Position numbers and translations under genes: made by a program. The notes beneath the pieces were generated by a model. The model saw only the letters and a list, made by a program, of their open reading frames with translations. It searched no databases and was not told the origin of the DNA. Below are positions 1 through 6,625 of a stretch of 13,103 nucleotides of DNA, piece after piece. Location of the stretch: NCBI GenBank assembly GCA_003554665.1, contig PWGY01000086.1, positions 1 through 13,103 of the forward strand, read 5' to 3'. This stretch comes from Bacteroidales bacterium. GTDB taxonomy: Bacteria > Bacteroidota > Bacteroidia > Bacteroidales > UBA7960. Within the stretch, counting starts at the first letter, position 1. Every line of letters starts with the position of its first letter.

Positions 1-289
1 CAGGCTGATAATAATCGTAGTAGGAAACAAAATATTCGACCGCATTGTCCGGAAAAAAATGCCTGAATTCTCCGTAAAGCTGGGCAGCAAGGGTTTTGTT
101 ATGACTGAGCACCAGGGTAGGTCGCTGAACCTCCTGAACCACATTGGCAATGGTAAATGTTTTGCCCGAACCGGTCACACCAAGCAAGGTCTGGTATGGT
201 TGTCCCTGCTCCAATCCTTCTCTCAGCTGCTTAATAGCTTGGGGCTGGTCTCCGGTCGGAGAAAAATCTGAAGTCAGTTTGAATGGCAT
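1..289 (-). CDS. uvrB: UvrABC excinuclease subunit B, N-terminal part (cut by window edge)
   Basis: UvrB is the DNA-damage-verifying helicase-like subunit of nucleotide excision repair; it is loaded by UvrA and then recruits UvrC for incision. The first 96 residues are visible, read from an ATG at 289 to the left edge. They open with the family's [19 protein letters not shown] sequence, followed by a Walker A motif GVTGSGKT (residues 37-44), the [11 protein letters not shown] segment of helicase motif Ia (61-71), and the start of the beta-hairpin region (VSYYDYYQP, 88-96). The match to the UvrB amino terminus is unmistakable. Only 3 nt separate this start from the stop of the upstream rhomboid gene, so the two are probably cotranscribed and perhaps translationally coupled. 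The other roughly 570 residues usual for the family lie outside the window, so intactness cannot be judged. Confidence 0.96.
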   Translation of the reverse strand, partial: MPFKLTSDFSPTGDQPQAIKQLREGLEQGQPYQTLLGVTGSGKTFTIANVVQEVQRPTLVLSHNKTLAAQLYGEFRHFFPDNAVEYFVSYYDYYQP

Positions 290-292
290 AAG

Positions 293-1186
293 TTATTTAT
301 CCCCCATCTTGAATAACAGTTGTTTTTCCTCCTTTGTGAGGCTGTCATATCCGTGTTTGGATATTTTATCAAGGATGTGATCTATCTTGTTTTGTTGCTC
401 CGCCCGTTGTTCGTTATAATCCTCATCGCTTACATAACGCTCTCTTGTATACTCAACCCGCATGGTTGGTCTTTTGCGAAAAATGCGGATCATTTTTTCC
501 AGATAAAAACCAAGTACCATGGCCGGATCCCGCCCGGACCTTAACAGCCGGGCATATATGTAACCCCATAATGCACCGCCCAGGTGTGCAAGGTGACCGC
601 CGGGGTTGCCCTGGTCAATGCTTATCAGGTCAAGTACCACAAAAAAGATGGCGATGTACTTCAGCCGTATACGCCCGAAAAGCAACAAGGGAAGCTGATA
701 GTTCGGCATATAGGCCGCAATGGCTATGAATATGGCAAGTACGGATGCGGATGCACCAATGGCCAGGGAGAAGGCAACCACCTCCTCAAAAACAGGAAAT
801 ACGTTGAAAGAAACAATATAGAACAACGCACCCGCAATCCCCCCCAGCAAATAAGTGGCTGTCAGCCTGTCCTGCCCGATAAAATCACTGAATAGCCGCC
901 CCCCCACATACAATACGATCATATTGAATAATATGTGAAGAAAGTCAAAATGAAGAAACATGTAGGTAATCAGTGTCCAGGGCCTGTGGAGGACGACATG
1001 TATGTTGGAGGATATTCCCAGCCACTGACTCATGGTTTCAGCTGCTCCGTCCACATTCCAAAGAAAAAAGAAGACACGTATCAGATTGACAGCCACGAAT
1101 ATGACCACATTGACTCCAATGAGCCTGGCCAATATGGAACCCCGTGAGAAGAAGTTCCTGATCTCCTGAAACAGTGATGTTTGCAT
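293..1186 (-). CDS. Rhomboid family intramembrane serine protease with GASA active site and cytoplasmic tail
   Basis: This 297-residue membrane protein has the rhomboid layout. Hydrophobic segments cover about residues 22-43 and 70-210; H79, H84 and N88 form the TM2 HxxxxHxxxN pattern, the nucleophile is S146 in GASAS (144-148), and the catalytic His is H201 in AHLGG. Rhomboids cleave substrate transmembrane segments within the membrane using a Ser-His dyad. The usual motif is GxSG; here the residue after the serine is Ala, although serine and histidine are both present, so I infer it is active. After the last helix comes a hydrophilic tail of about 75 residues rich in Arg, Glu and Lys (MRVEYTRERYV, then ILDKISKHGYDSLTKEEK). 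Tails like this occur on Bacteroidota rhomboids and are classed, from memory, as a domain of unknown function (DUF6576). The gene lies 19 nt after a second rhomboid gene and 3 nt before uvrB. Its substrate is unknown. Confidence 0.93.
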   Translation of the reverse strand: MQTSLFQEIRNFFSRGSILARLIGVNVVIFVAVNLIRVFFFLWNVDGAAETMSQWLGISSNIHVVLHRPWTLITYMFLHFDFLHILFNMIVLYVGGRLFSDFIGQDRLTATYLLGGIAGALFYIVSFNVFPVFEEVVAFSLAIGASASVLAIFIAIAAYMPNYQLPLLLFGRIRLKYIAIFFVVLDLISIDQGNPGGHLAHLGGALWGYIYARLLRSGRDPAMVLGFYLEKMIRIFRKRPTMRVEYTRERYVSDEDYNEQRAEQQNKIDHILDKISKHGYDSLTKEEKQLLFKMGDK

Positions 1187-1205
1187 AGGCGGATGAACAG
1201 GTCTG

Positions 1206-1955
1206 TTAATAATAAATCTTTCTCCGGTTGCGCCAGTATTTGATCAGCAGGTAACCAAATACCATCCCCCCGAGGTGCGCAAAATGGGCCACATTATCGC
1301 CCGGACGATTGGCGATTCCGAAGAATAGTTCCATTGCGCCGTAGGCCATCACAAAATATTTAGCTTTGATGGGGATGGCAAAAAACAGGTAAATGTAGCT
1401 GTTGGGGAAAAACATCCCGAATGCGAGCAAAATACCAAAAACAGCCCCGGAAGCCCCAACCGTGGGAATAAAAAATTTGGTAAGGTAACCCACAAGGGTA
1501 CGTTCTGACACACCGGGCAGAATGTTATAAGAACCTGTTTCGACAAACCTTTGGAGGTCTGTGGCGCTATAGCCGGCTGCCAGAAGTTCTGAGCGCAGGC
1601 TGAGCATTTCCAGGTAACTGACCCCCAGGTGAAGGAATGCGGCTCCGAAGCCAGTGATCAGGTAATATGTCAGAAAGCGCTGGGATCCCATCAGGTTTTC
1701 AATGGCTGTCCCGAACATCCAAAGGGCAAACATATTGAAAAAAATGTGGGAGAAGTTGGCATGCATGAACATATGCGTGATCAACTGGAAGGGTTCAAAG
1801 TCGGGGGATCCGGGCATATACAATCCAAGCACATCGAGCAAATTGATGTGAAAGGCGCTGCCGAAGGAGATGGTGGCAAGAAAGAATAACCCGTTAATGA
1901 TCAGTAGATTCTTAACCACCGGGGGCATTAAATTGAAACCTGAAGGTCTGTACAT
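1206..1955 (-). CDS. Rhomboid family intramembrane serine protease with canonical GASG active site
   Basis: This 249-residue intramembrane serine protease has a complete canonical active site. H65, H70 and N74 form the TM2 HxxxxHxxxN signature, S169 is the nucleophile in GASGAVFG (167-174), and H227 lies in AHFAHLGG. Hydrophobic segments begin near residue 15 and end near 237 with a short basic tail (WRNRRK), giving about six helices. A polar stretch of about 45 residues (115-160, including SELLAAGYSATDLQRF) is longer than in minimal rhomboids and probably forms an extracytoplasmic loop between the TM3-equivalent and the catalytic helix. It is followed after 19 nt by the second, diverged rhomboid gene. 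The two share only family motifs, so they look like old paralogues rather than a recent duplication. The start chosen is the ATG at 1955; a Bacteroidota-type promoter lies about 90 nt upstream. The substrate cannot be read from sequence. Confidence 0.95.
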   Translation of the reverse strand: MYRPSGFNLMPPVVKNLLIINGLFFLATISFGSAFHINLLDVLGLYMPGSPDFEPFQLITHMFMHANFSHIFFNMFALWMFGTAIENLMGSQRFLTYYLITGFGAAFLHLGVSYLEMLSLRSELLAAGYSATDLQRFVETGSYNILPGVSERTLVGYLTKFFIPTVGASGAVFGILLAFGMFFPNSYIYLFFAIPIKAKYFVMAYGAMELFFGIANRPGDNVAHFAHLGGMVFGYLLIKYWRNRRKIYY

Positions 1956-2044
1956 TGCTGAATTTTAGTGTTCTTATATATAAATTGGAACGTTCCCGGA
2001 CAGAAAAAGTTTGTGTTTTCCAAAAAATCATCCTGAAACAAGGG

Positions 2045-2052
2045 CAAAAATA
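2045..2052 (-). promoter_or_regulatory. Candidate -7 element (TATTTTTG) for the two rhomboid genes and uvrB
   Basis: Read on the minus strand, 2052 to 2045 is TATTTTTG, a full match to the Bacteroidota TAnnTTTG -7 consensus. It lies just past the mutL stop codon at 2064. Transcription would begin near 2038 and leave a leader of about 80 nt before the first rhomboid. I see no good TTTG -33 box at the expected spacing, so this is weaker than the other promoters listed here. It could provide rhomboid and uvrB expression independent of mutL. Confidence 0.4.
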
Positions 2053-2063
2053 CGATTTCTGTA

Positions 2064-3905
2064 CTATTTGAATCTTTCGGATAGTTCTTCCGTTGAAATG
2101 ATCGTCAGCACGGGTTTCCCGGCAGGAGAATATTCGGGGGCTCCGCATGCAAACAGGGAATCTGCCAGTGTGGACATTTCTTCCTCTGTGAGCGCTTTTC
2201 CATGCTTTACAGCGAGTCTTTTGGCCAGGGAACGGACCACATTGGTCTGCTTGTCATGTTTAAGTTCTAAACGGTTTTTCTGAATATTTTCCACGATGCC
2301 TTCCACGCATTCCTGAAGGGAGCTGTCTTCTGAGATTCCCGCAGGAATGGCATTGATCACAAAGGAGCACTTCCCTAAAGGATTAATTTCAAAGCCCAGG
2401 GAGCGGATATCTTCAATTATTTCTTTAAGAATCTCTGTTTCCTGTTCATTCAGACGGATGTTTTCCGGAAAAAGTAATTGCTGGGAAGTTGCACTCTTAC
2501 TTGCAATACTATCCATGTACCTTTCAAACAGCACTCTTTCATGGGCCCTTTGCTGGTCAATAACCATCATGCCCGATTTAACCGGCGTCAGGATGAAACG
2601 GTTGTGCAGTTGAAAGAATTTTTTCTGCCCGTTGTCCTGCTTTCTTTCTTCCCAGTCAGGACTGATGATTGTTTGCTTTCCATCCTGCTGACCGGTAATT
2701 TCATGAACTTCTTCTGCGCCCGGGAACAATTGCTCCCATTGTTTCGGGTTTATGCGGCTTGTCAGTGTTTTTCCTCCCGGGGGCATGCTATTTTCTTGCT
2801 GAAACGGATTGTAATCAGGATTGACCTGAATACCGGGTGGTTTCACCGGCCTGTTTTTATCGGTCATGATGTCATCAAAGGCACTCTCCTGCTCAAAATC
2901 CAGGGTGGGAGAGACATTATGCTTACCCAGTGATCGCTTCACTGCGGATTTAATGACCTGGTATACAAATCGCTCATCCTGGAATTTGATCTCCGTTTTG
3001 GTAGGATGGACGTTCACATCTATTTGTTCCGGATCGGTTTCCAGGAAAAGAAAGAAACTCGGAAAGGCATCTTCAGGGATCAGTTCCTCAAATGCCTGTT
3101 CTACGGCATGATTGAGGTAGTGAGAACGGATAAAGCGCTTGTTTACAAAAAAGAATTGTTCACCCCTTGTCTTTTTGGAATATTCGGGTTTTGCCGCAAA
3201 ACCATTGATTGTCAGTAGCTGCGTCTCTTCTTCTACCGGGATTAAGCGCTGGTTGTAATTGCTGCCAAACATCCCCGTGATTCTTTGTTTCAGGTTTCCT
3301 TTATTCAGTTGATGGGTGAGTTGGTCGTTTTGGTAAAACTGAAAGGAAATGTCAGGCCTGGCAATGGCAATACGCTGAAATTCAGCAAGAATATGTCTTT
3401 TTTCTACGTTTTCGGACTTCAGGAAATTTCGTCGGGCCGGGGTGTTGTAGAAAAGGTTCTTCACAGATATATTTGTGCCGGGCTGGCAGGGGCAGGGGTC
3501 CTGCGACTTAAGTGCGGATGCCTCCACAAGCACTTGGGTGCCAACTTCCTTATCGCTGGTTCGGGTTTTAAGCTCTACCTTTGAAATGGCGGCAATGGAG
3601 GCGAGGGCCTCCCCGCGAAACCCCATGGTGTGAATGGCGAAAAGGTCTGTTGCCCGGGTAATTTTGGAGGTGGCATGGCGCTCAAAACAAAGCTTTGCAT
3701 CGGCTTCTGTCATCCCGGCACCGTTATCCACCAACTGGATCAGGGTTTTTCCCCCATCTTTGATGATAAGCCGGATATGGTCTGCTCCCGCATCAATGGA
3801 ATTCTCAAGCAATTCTTTTACAGCCGAGGCAGGTCGCTGAATAACTTCACCTGCTGCGATTTGGTTGGCCACGGCATCCGGCAGGAGCTTGATCACGTCT
3901 GACAT
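2064..3905 (-). CDS. mutL: DNA mismatch repair protein MutL with altered endonuclease motifs
   Basis: This 613-residue MutL couples MutS mismatch recognition to downstream repair. The N-terminal GHKL ATPase is complete: E31 and N35 in ELLENSIDAG, DNGAGM (60-65), GFRGEAL (95-101) and the DVNVHPTKTEIKF segment near residue 310. A linker rich in Pro, Gln and charged residues (about 345-430) precedes the C-terminal dimerisation domain, which begins at about FFQLHNRFIL. The endonuclease signature of MutL proteins such as that of Bacillus subtilis, DQHA(x)2E(x)4E, reads DQQRAHERVLFE here (450-461), and the CPHGRP zinc motif reads SPAGKP (593-598). D450 and E456 remain, while the His of the first motif and the Cys and His of the last are replaced. 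Nicking ability is therefore uncertain. The start at 3905 gives the standard MSDVIKLLPDAVANQIAAGEV opening. It lies 24 nt after the small tail-anchored gene. Confidence 0.98.
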   Translation of the reverse strand: MSDVIKLLPDAVANQIAAGEVIQRPASAVKELLENSIDAGADHIRLIIKDGGKTLIQLVDNGAGMTEADAKLCFERHATSKITRATDLFAIHTMGFRGEALASIAAISKVELKTRTSDKEVGTQVLVEASALKSQDPCPCQPGTNISVKNLFYNTPARRNFLKSENVEKRHILAEFQRIAIARPDISFQFYQNDQLTHQLNKGNLKQRITGMFGSNYNQRLIPVEEETQLLTINGFAAKPEYSKKTRGEQFFFVNKRFIRSHYLNHAVEQAFEELIPEDAFPSFFLFLETDPEQIDVNVHPTKTEIKFQDERFVYQVIKSAVKRSLGKHNVSPTLDFEQESAFDDIMTDKNRPVKPPGIQVNPDYNPFQQENSMPPGGKTLTSRINPKQWEQLFPGAEEVHEITGQQDGKQTIISPDWEERKQDNGQKKFFQLHNRFILTPVKSGMMVIDQQRAHERVLFERYMDSIASKSATSQQLLFPENIRLNEQETEILKEIIEDIRSLGFEINPLGKCSFVINAIPAGISEDSSLQECVEGIVENIQKNRLELKHDKQTNVVRSLAKRLAVKHGKALTEEEMSTLADSLFACGAPEYSPAGKPVLTIISTEELSERFK

Positions 3906-3929
3906 GCAGTCATTGGTTTTTAAATGGGG

Positions 3930-4196
3930 TTAAACAAAAAAGATCAGGTAAAGCAATAAGAACATTACGATCAGGATGATCACGAGGCGCTGGTTGGAGG
4001 CCGTCTGGCTTCTGGAACCTGATGAGCGCTTCCAGCGCATCTGCAGCCGGTCTCTCAACGCTTTTTCATAATTCTCTTCGTTGTTTTCCATTGCCGCTTT
4101 CTGCCGCTTTTCCCTTTCTTCCTTTTTCTTGTCGTAATAAACCGGCTTATAGCCATATTTTTTGTTGCGTGGAGTTTTAAAAAATGTCAGTGCCAT
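3930..4196 (-). CDS. Small tail-anchored membrane protein of unknown function
   Basis: This 88-residue protein has a short N-terminal motif (MALTFFKTPRNKKYGYKPVYYD, residues 1-22), a charged, probably helical stretch rich in Lys, Glu and Arg (23-56), a Ser/Gln linker (58-69), and one hydrophobic segment at the extreme C terminus (71-88). That order suggests a tail-anchored inner-membrane protein with most of its mass in the cytoplasm. From memory, short proteins with a similar basic, aromatic start (KYGYKPxxYD) occur widely in Bacteroidota, often near mutL, and some carry an unsupported riboflavin synthase label; nothing here supports that enzyme. It is the first gene of the probable operon with mutL, two rhomboids and uvrB, directly behind a good promoter. 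A single-helix protein beside two rhomboids could be a substrate or partner, but this is speculation. Confidence 0.8.
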   Translation of the reverse strand: MALTFFKTPRNKKYGYKPVYYDKKKEEREKRQKAAMENNEENYEKALRDRLQMRWKRSSGSRSQTASNQRLVIILIVMFLLLYLIFFV

Positions 4197-4237
4197 GGGG
4201 AGAGGGGGTTATATGTTAACGGAAATCTTTCCTGAAG

Positions 4238-4268
4238 CAAAATTAACGATTAAATGCTGAAACGGCAA
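4238..4268 (-). promoter_or_regulatory. Bacteroidota-type promoter for the small protein-mutL-rhomboid-uvrB operon
   Basis: On the minus strand, TTG (4268-4266) is followed after 20 nt by TAATTTTG (4245-4238), matching the -33 and TAnnTTTG -7 elements of the Bacteroidota housekeeping sigma factor. Transcription would start near 4231, leaving a leader of about 35 nt before the ATG at 4196. No strong Shine-Dalgarno sequence is present, as is usual in this phylum. Confidence 0.6.
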
Positions 4269-4283
4269 CTCTCCCTGAAGTGT

Positions 4284-4315
4284 AACTCCCGTTCCCGGGT
4301 TTTCGGGGAGGAGTT
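4284..4315. other. Imperfect stem-loop in the divergent spacer
   Basis: AACTCC (4284-4289) pairs with GGAGTT (4310-4315), and inside it CCCG (4294-4297) pairs with CGGG (4304-4307), with a small unequal internal loop and a GGTTTT apical loop. It lies just upstream of the minus-strand promoter and more than 100 nt before the plus-strand Spy-like gene. It could be an operator or part of a leader; no function can be assigned. The rest of the 229-nt spacer (4197-4425) is A/T-rich with no open frame of note. Confidence 0.35.
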
Positions 4316-4425
4316 TAAGGGAATTCTTTTTATATTAAAAAGGTTTTTTATTATTGCATTAAACTATTTACGCGAAAGGGTATCAAAGGATTGAACGGAA
4401 TTGAAAACATAAAAAGAAATTCATT

Positions 4426-4965
4426 ATGAAAACTAAAGTATTTATTACATCTCTGATGGCGCTTATCCTGCTTTTTTCTGCGGATGCATTTGGTCAGCGC
4501 GGCCGAAGGGCTCCGGATGTTCGCCCTCAGCAGCGTTTTTCTGAGCGCCCGGCTGAACAGCTTACAGAAAGGAACCAGTACGCTGATGTATGCCAGATGA
4601 TCCCGGATCTTACGGAAGAACAGGAAGCGCAGATAAAGTCGCTGCGCCTTGAACAGCTTGAGCGGAATACGCAACACAGAAGCGCCATGGATGAAAAGCG
4701 TGCCCGCAAGCGCTCGCTGATGACAGAAGCAGATCCTGACATGAGTGCTGTCAACAATGTGATTGACGATATGACCGCATTAAGAAATACTCAAATGAAA
4801 GAAAATGTGAATCATCGTCAGGCTGTTCGTGAACTGCTTACAGAAGAACAACGGGTAATTTTTGACAGCCGTACCGGGCGAATGAACCGTGGCAGGGCCC
4901 AGTCAGCCCAGGCCGGAGGAAGAGCCGGAGGACGATCTCCCCAGGGAGGTGGCGGTCGCAGATAA
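4426..4965 (+). CDS. Secreted Spy/CpxP-like periplasmic protein with Gly/Arg-rich tail
   Basis: This 179-residue protein has a signal peptide (MKTK, then a hydrophobic core to about residue 18, with cleavage likely near SADA or AFG) and a mature part made of charged helices. Two LTEEQ motifs (62-66 and 138-142) sit about 75 residues apart, which is the LTxxQ signature of the Spy/CpxP fold: small periplasmic helical chaperones or stress sensors. One cysteine, C56, precedes the first motif (DVCQMIPDLTEEQ). The C terminus (151-179) is low-complexity Gly, Arg, Gln and Ser (GGRAGGRSPQGGGGRR), which is odd for the family and may be a flexible, nucleic-acid- or surface-binding tail. The gene is monocistronic, divergent from the mutL operon, and ends about 45 nt before a strong hairpin terminator. 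No clear TAnnTTTG promoter precedes it, so it may use an alternative (ECF-type) sigma factor. The molecular role is inferred from the fold only. Confidence 0.75.
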   Translation: MKTKVFITSLMALILLFSADAFGQRGRRAPDVRPQQRFSERPAEQLTERNQYADVCQMIPDLTEEQEAQIKSLRLEQLERNTQHRSAMDEKRARKRSLMTEADPDMSAVNNVIDDMTALRNTQMKENVNHRQAVRELLTEEQRVIFDSRTGRMNRGRAQSAQAGGRAGGRSPQGGGGRR

Positions 4966-5008
4966 GTTTACTGCCCGCATCAGTCTGCATACTAAATGAA
5001 TGGAATCC

Positions 5009-5040
5009 AAAAAGGCTGCTCGTTGAGCGGCCTTTTTTTT
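5009..5040. terminator. Bidirectional rho-independent terminator
   Basis: AAGGCTGCTC (5012-5021) pairs with GAGCGGCCTT (5025-5034): ten pairs including one G-U wobble, with a GTT loop. Flanking A residues (5009-5011) and a T-run to 5040 extend it and supply a poly-U tail in both directions. It lies between the converging Spy-like gene (stop at 4965) and the symporter gene (stop at 5061) and should end both transcripts. Confidence 0.9.
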
Positions 5041-5060
5041 GGTGCGCCTGGCAATCCTGG

Positions 5061-6554
5061 TTAATCCTTTAAGTCCCTGTACAGTGCATCCACATCGTCA
5101 GGCTTCTTTGTCAGGCGGCTGACGATGACGGTGGTCAGGGTAGCGATGATAAATCCCGGTATCAGTTCATAAACCAGGGTTGCAAGTGCAGAAATCCTTA
5201 TCCAGACAATAACGGTAATCGCCCCTGCAATCATTCCGGATATAATTCCTGTTTTTGTAGCCCCTTTCCAGAAAAGAGCCAGGATGGAAGTGGGACCGAA
5301 TGCTGCCCCCAATCCAGCCCAGGCGAACAAGACCAGCCAGAAAACCAGTTCCTCTGCCAGCAATCCCAGCAGCAGGGAGAGCACGACCAGCAGAATGACC
5401 ACGCTCCGGCTTAGAAAAACCAGTCGTTTCTGTGAGATCTCCCGGTTGCGATGTATCAGTTTTTCATAAATATCCCTGACCAGGGCAGAGGCTGCCACCA
5501 ATAGCTGAGAGTCAGCCGTGGACATAATGGCGGCAAAAATACTTGCGATGACAATGCCAAACATCGCAGGATGCAGATGCTGGTTGGCCATTACCGGGTA
5601 GATGTTTTCCTGGTCCGCTCCCGGCAACAGGCTGACGTCCGGGAAGTAGATTTTTCCCACCATGCCTGTGATGACTGCTCCAAGCCCCATCAGCACATTG
5701 GCACTGGTGCCCACCATGGCAACCAGTTTCAGTTTTTTCGGGTCTTTGATTGACATATATCTGGCAATGATGTGCGGGTTTCCGGGTGATCCAAGGCCGA
5801 TTCCTGCAAAACCGATTAAGGCGCCGGCTGACAGTGCCAGGGGATTGAAAAACTGTCCGTTTGCCAGGGCGGATGCTTCGTAGTAGAAAGTGCCGAATCC
5901 GCCCAGGTGGGAGATGGCAATAACGGGTAAAACAACCAGGGCGAATATCATAAATACTCCCTGTATGGTGTCAGTCAGGCTGACTGCCAGAAAGCCTCCG
6001 ACCATGGTATAAAACAATACAATTACAGTGGTGAGAATAATCCCCTGGGTTTCGGAAATACTGAATGTTGACTCAAAGGCCTTGCCGCCGGCTACAAACT
6101 GGGCGGAAACGTAAGCAATCATGAAAATGATGATAATTCCGACCACCACCGATCGCAAAACGCCGGTTTTGTCATTGAACCTGGCCGCAAAAAAATCCGG
6201 CACGGTGATACAATCACGTTTTTCACTGAAGCACCGGATCCGGGGTGCATAAAAGAAGAAGAGAAAAAACTCGACCACTGTATATCCGGCAACTGCCCAA
6301 ACGGCAGCAAACCCTATTTCGAAGGCCATGCCGGTTACGCCCAGCAAGAGCCATGCACTTCTTCCGCTGACAACTGCCGAAAGGGCAACCACCAGCATGC
6401 CCATTTTCCGGCCACCAATAAAAAAATTGGCGATACCACGTGAGGAAAAACGTGCTGCGTATATCCCGACCATGATAATCAGTGCCAGATAGCCGATAAA
6501 GGACCAAACGGCTACCTGGTCCACATTCATGGCAAAGGTTTGAACTTCTTCCAT
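5061..6554 (-). CDS. PutP-like sodium:solute symporter (SSS family)
   Basis: This 497-residue inner-membrane transporter has about 13 hydrophobic helices and the SSS/LeuT-type layout. It aligns by eye along its whole length with the E. coli proline symporter PutP: NFFIGGRKMG (43-52), VPDFFAARFNDKT (118-130), VAGGKAFESTF (154-164), GGFLAVSLTDTIQ (186-198), GAAFGP and the ITVIVW segment near the end. The sodium-site pair Ser-Thr is kept (S345, T346 in STADSQ), as is Tyr148 matching PutP Y140. However, PutP D55 corresponds to G64 (SAVVSGRSAW), W244 to I252 and Y248 to S256; these are sodium- or proline-site residues in PutP. The substrate may therefore not be proline. The ATG at 6554 is used; an internal Met at residue 9 is a less likely start. 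It has its own promoter just past the EamA gene and shares a terminator with the converging Spy-like gene. Confidence 0.93.
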   Translation of the reverse strand: MEEVQTFAMNVDQVAVWSFIGYLALIIMVGIYAARFSSRGIANFFIGGRKMGMLVVALSAVVSGRSAWLLLGVTGMAFEIGFAAVWAVAGYTVVEFFLFFFYAPRIRCFSEKRDCITVPDFFAARFNDKTGVLRSVVVGIIIIFMIAYVSAQFVAGGKAFESTFSISETQGIILTTVIVLFYTMVGGFLAVSLTDTIQGVFMIFALVVLPVIAISHLGGFGTFYYEASALANGQFFNPLALSAGALIGFAGIGLGSPGNPHIIARYMSIKDPKKLKLVAMVGTSANVLMGLGAVITGMVGKIYFPDVSLLPGADQENIYPVMANQHLHPAMFGIVIASIFAAIMSTADSQLLVAASALVRDIYEKLIHRNREISQKRLVFLSRSVVILLVVLSLLLGLLAEELVFWLVLFAWAGLGAAFGPTSILALFWKGATKTGIISGMIAGAITVIVWIRISALATLVYELIPGFIIATLTTVIVSRLTKKPDDVDALYRDLKD

Positions 6555-6588
6555 AGGTCGTCTATTGGTTAAGACTGAGGTGCAAAAG

Positions 6589-6619
6589 CAAACCTAAGGG
6601 TTTCTGGTTTTTTATGCAA
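6589..6619 (-). promoter_or_regulatory. Bacteroidota-type promoter of the symporter gene
   Basis: On the minus strand, TTG (6619-6617), a 20-nt spacer and TAGGTTTG (6596-6589) match the -33/-7 consensus. The start site would be near 6582, with a leader of about 28 nt before the ATG at 6554. The -33 box begins only 7 nt beyond the EamA stop codon, so the symporter can be transcribed separately from its upstream neighbour. Confidence 0.7.
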
Positions 6620-6625
6620 GAAACA

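Noticed and set aside
4284..4315. The stem-loop as a riboswitch or terminator
   Set aside because: It has only 6 and 4 pairs with an unequal internal loop, no aptamer-like conserved pattern, and no T-run directly after the stem.
4349..4356. TATTATTG as a promoter for the Spy-like gene
   Set aside because: One mismatch to TAnnTTTG in the core and no -33 box at the right distance; too weak to annotate.
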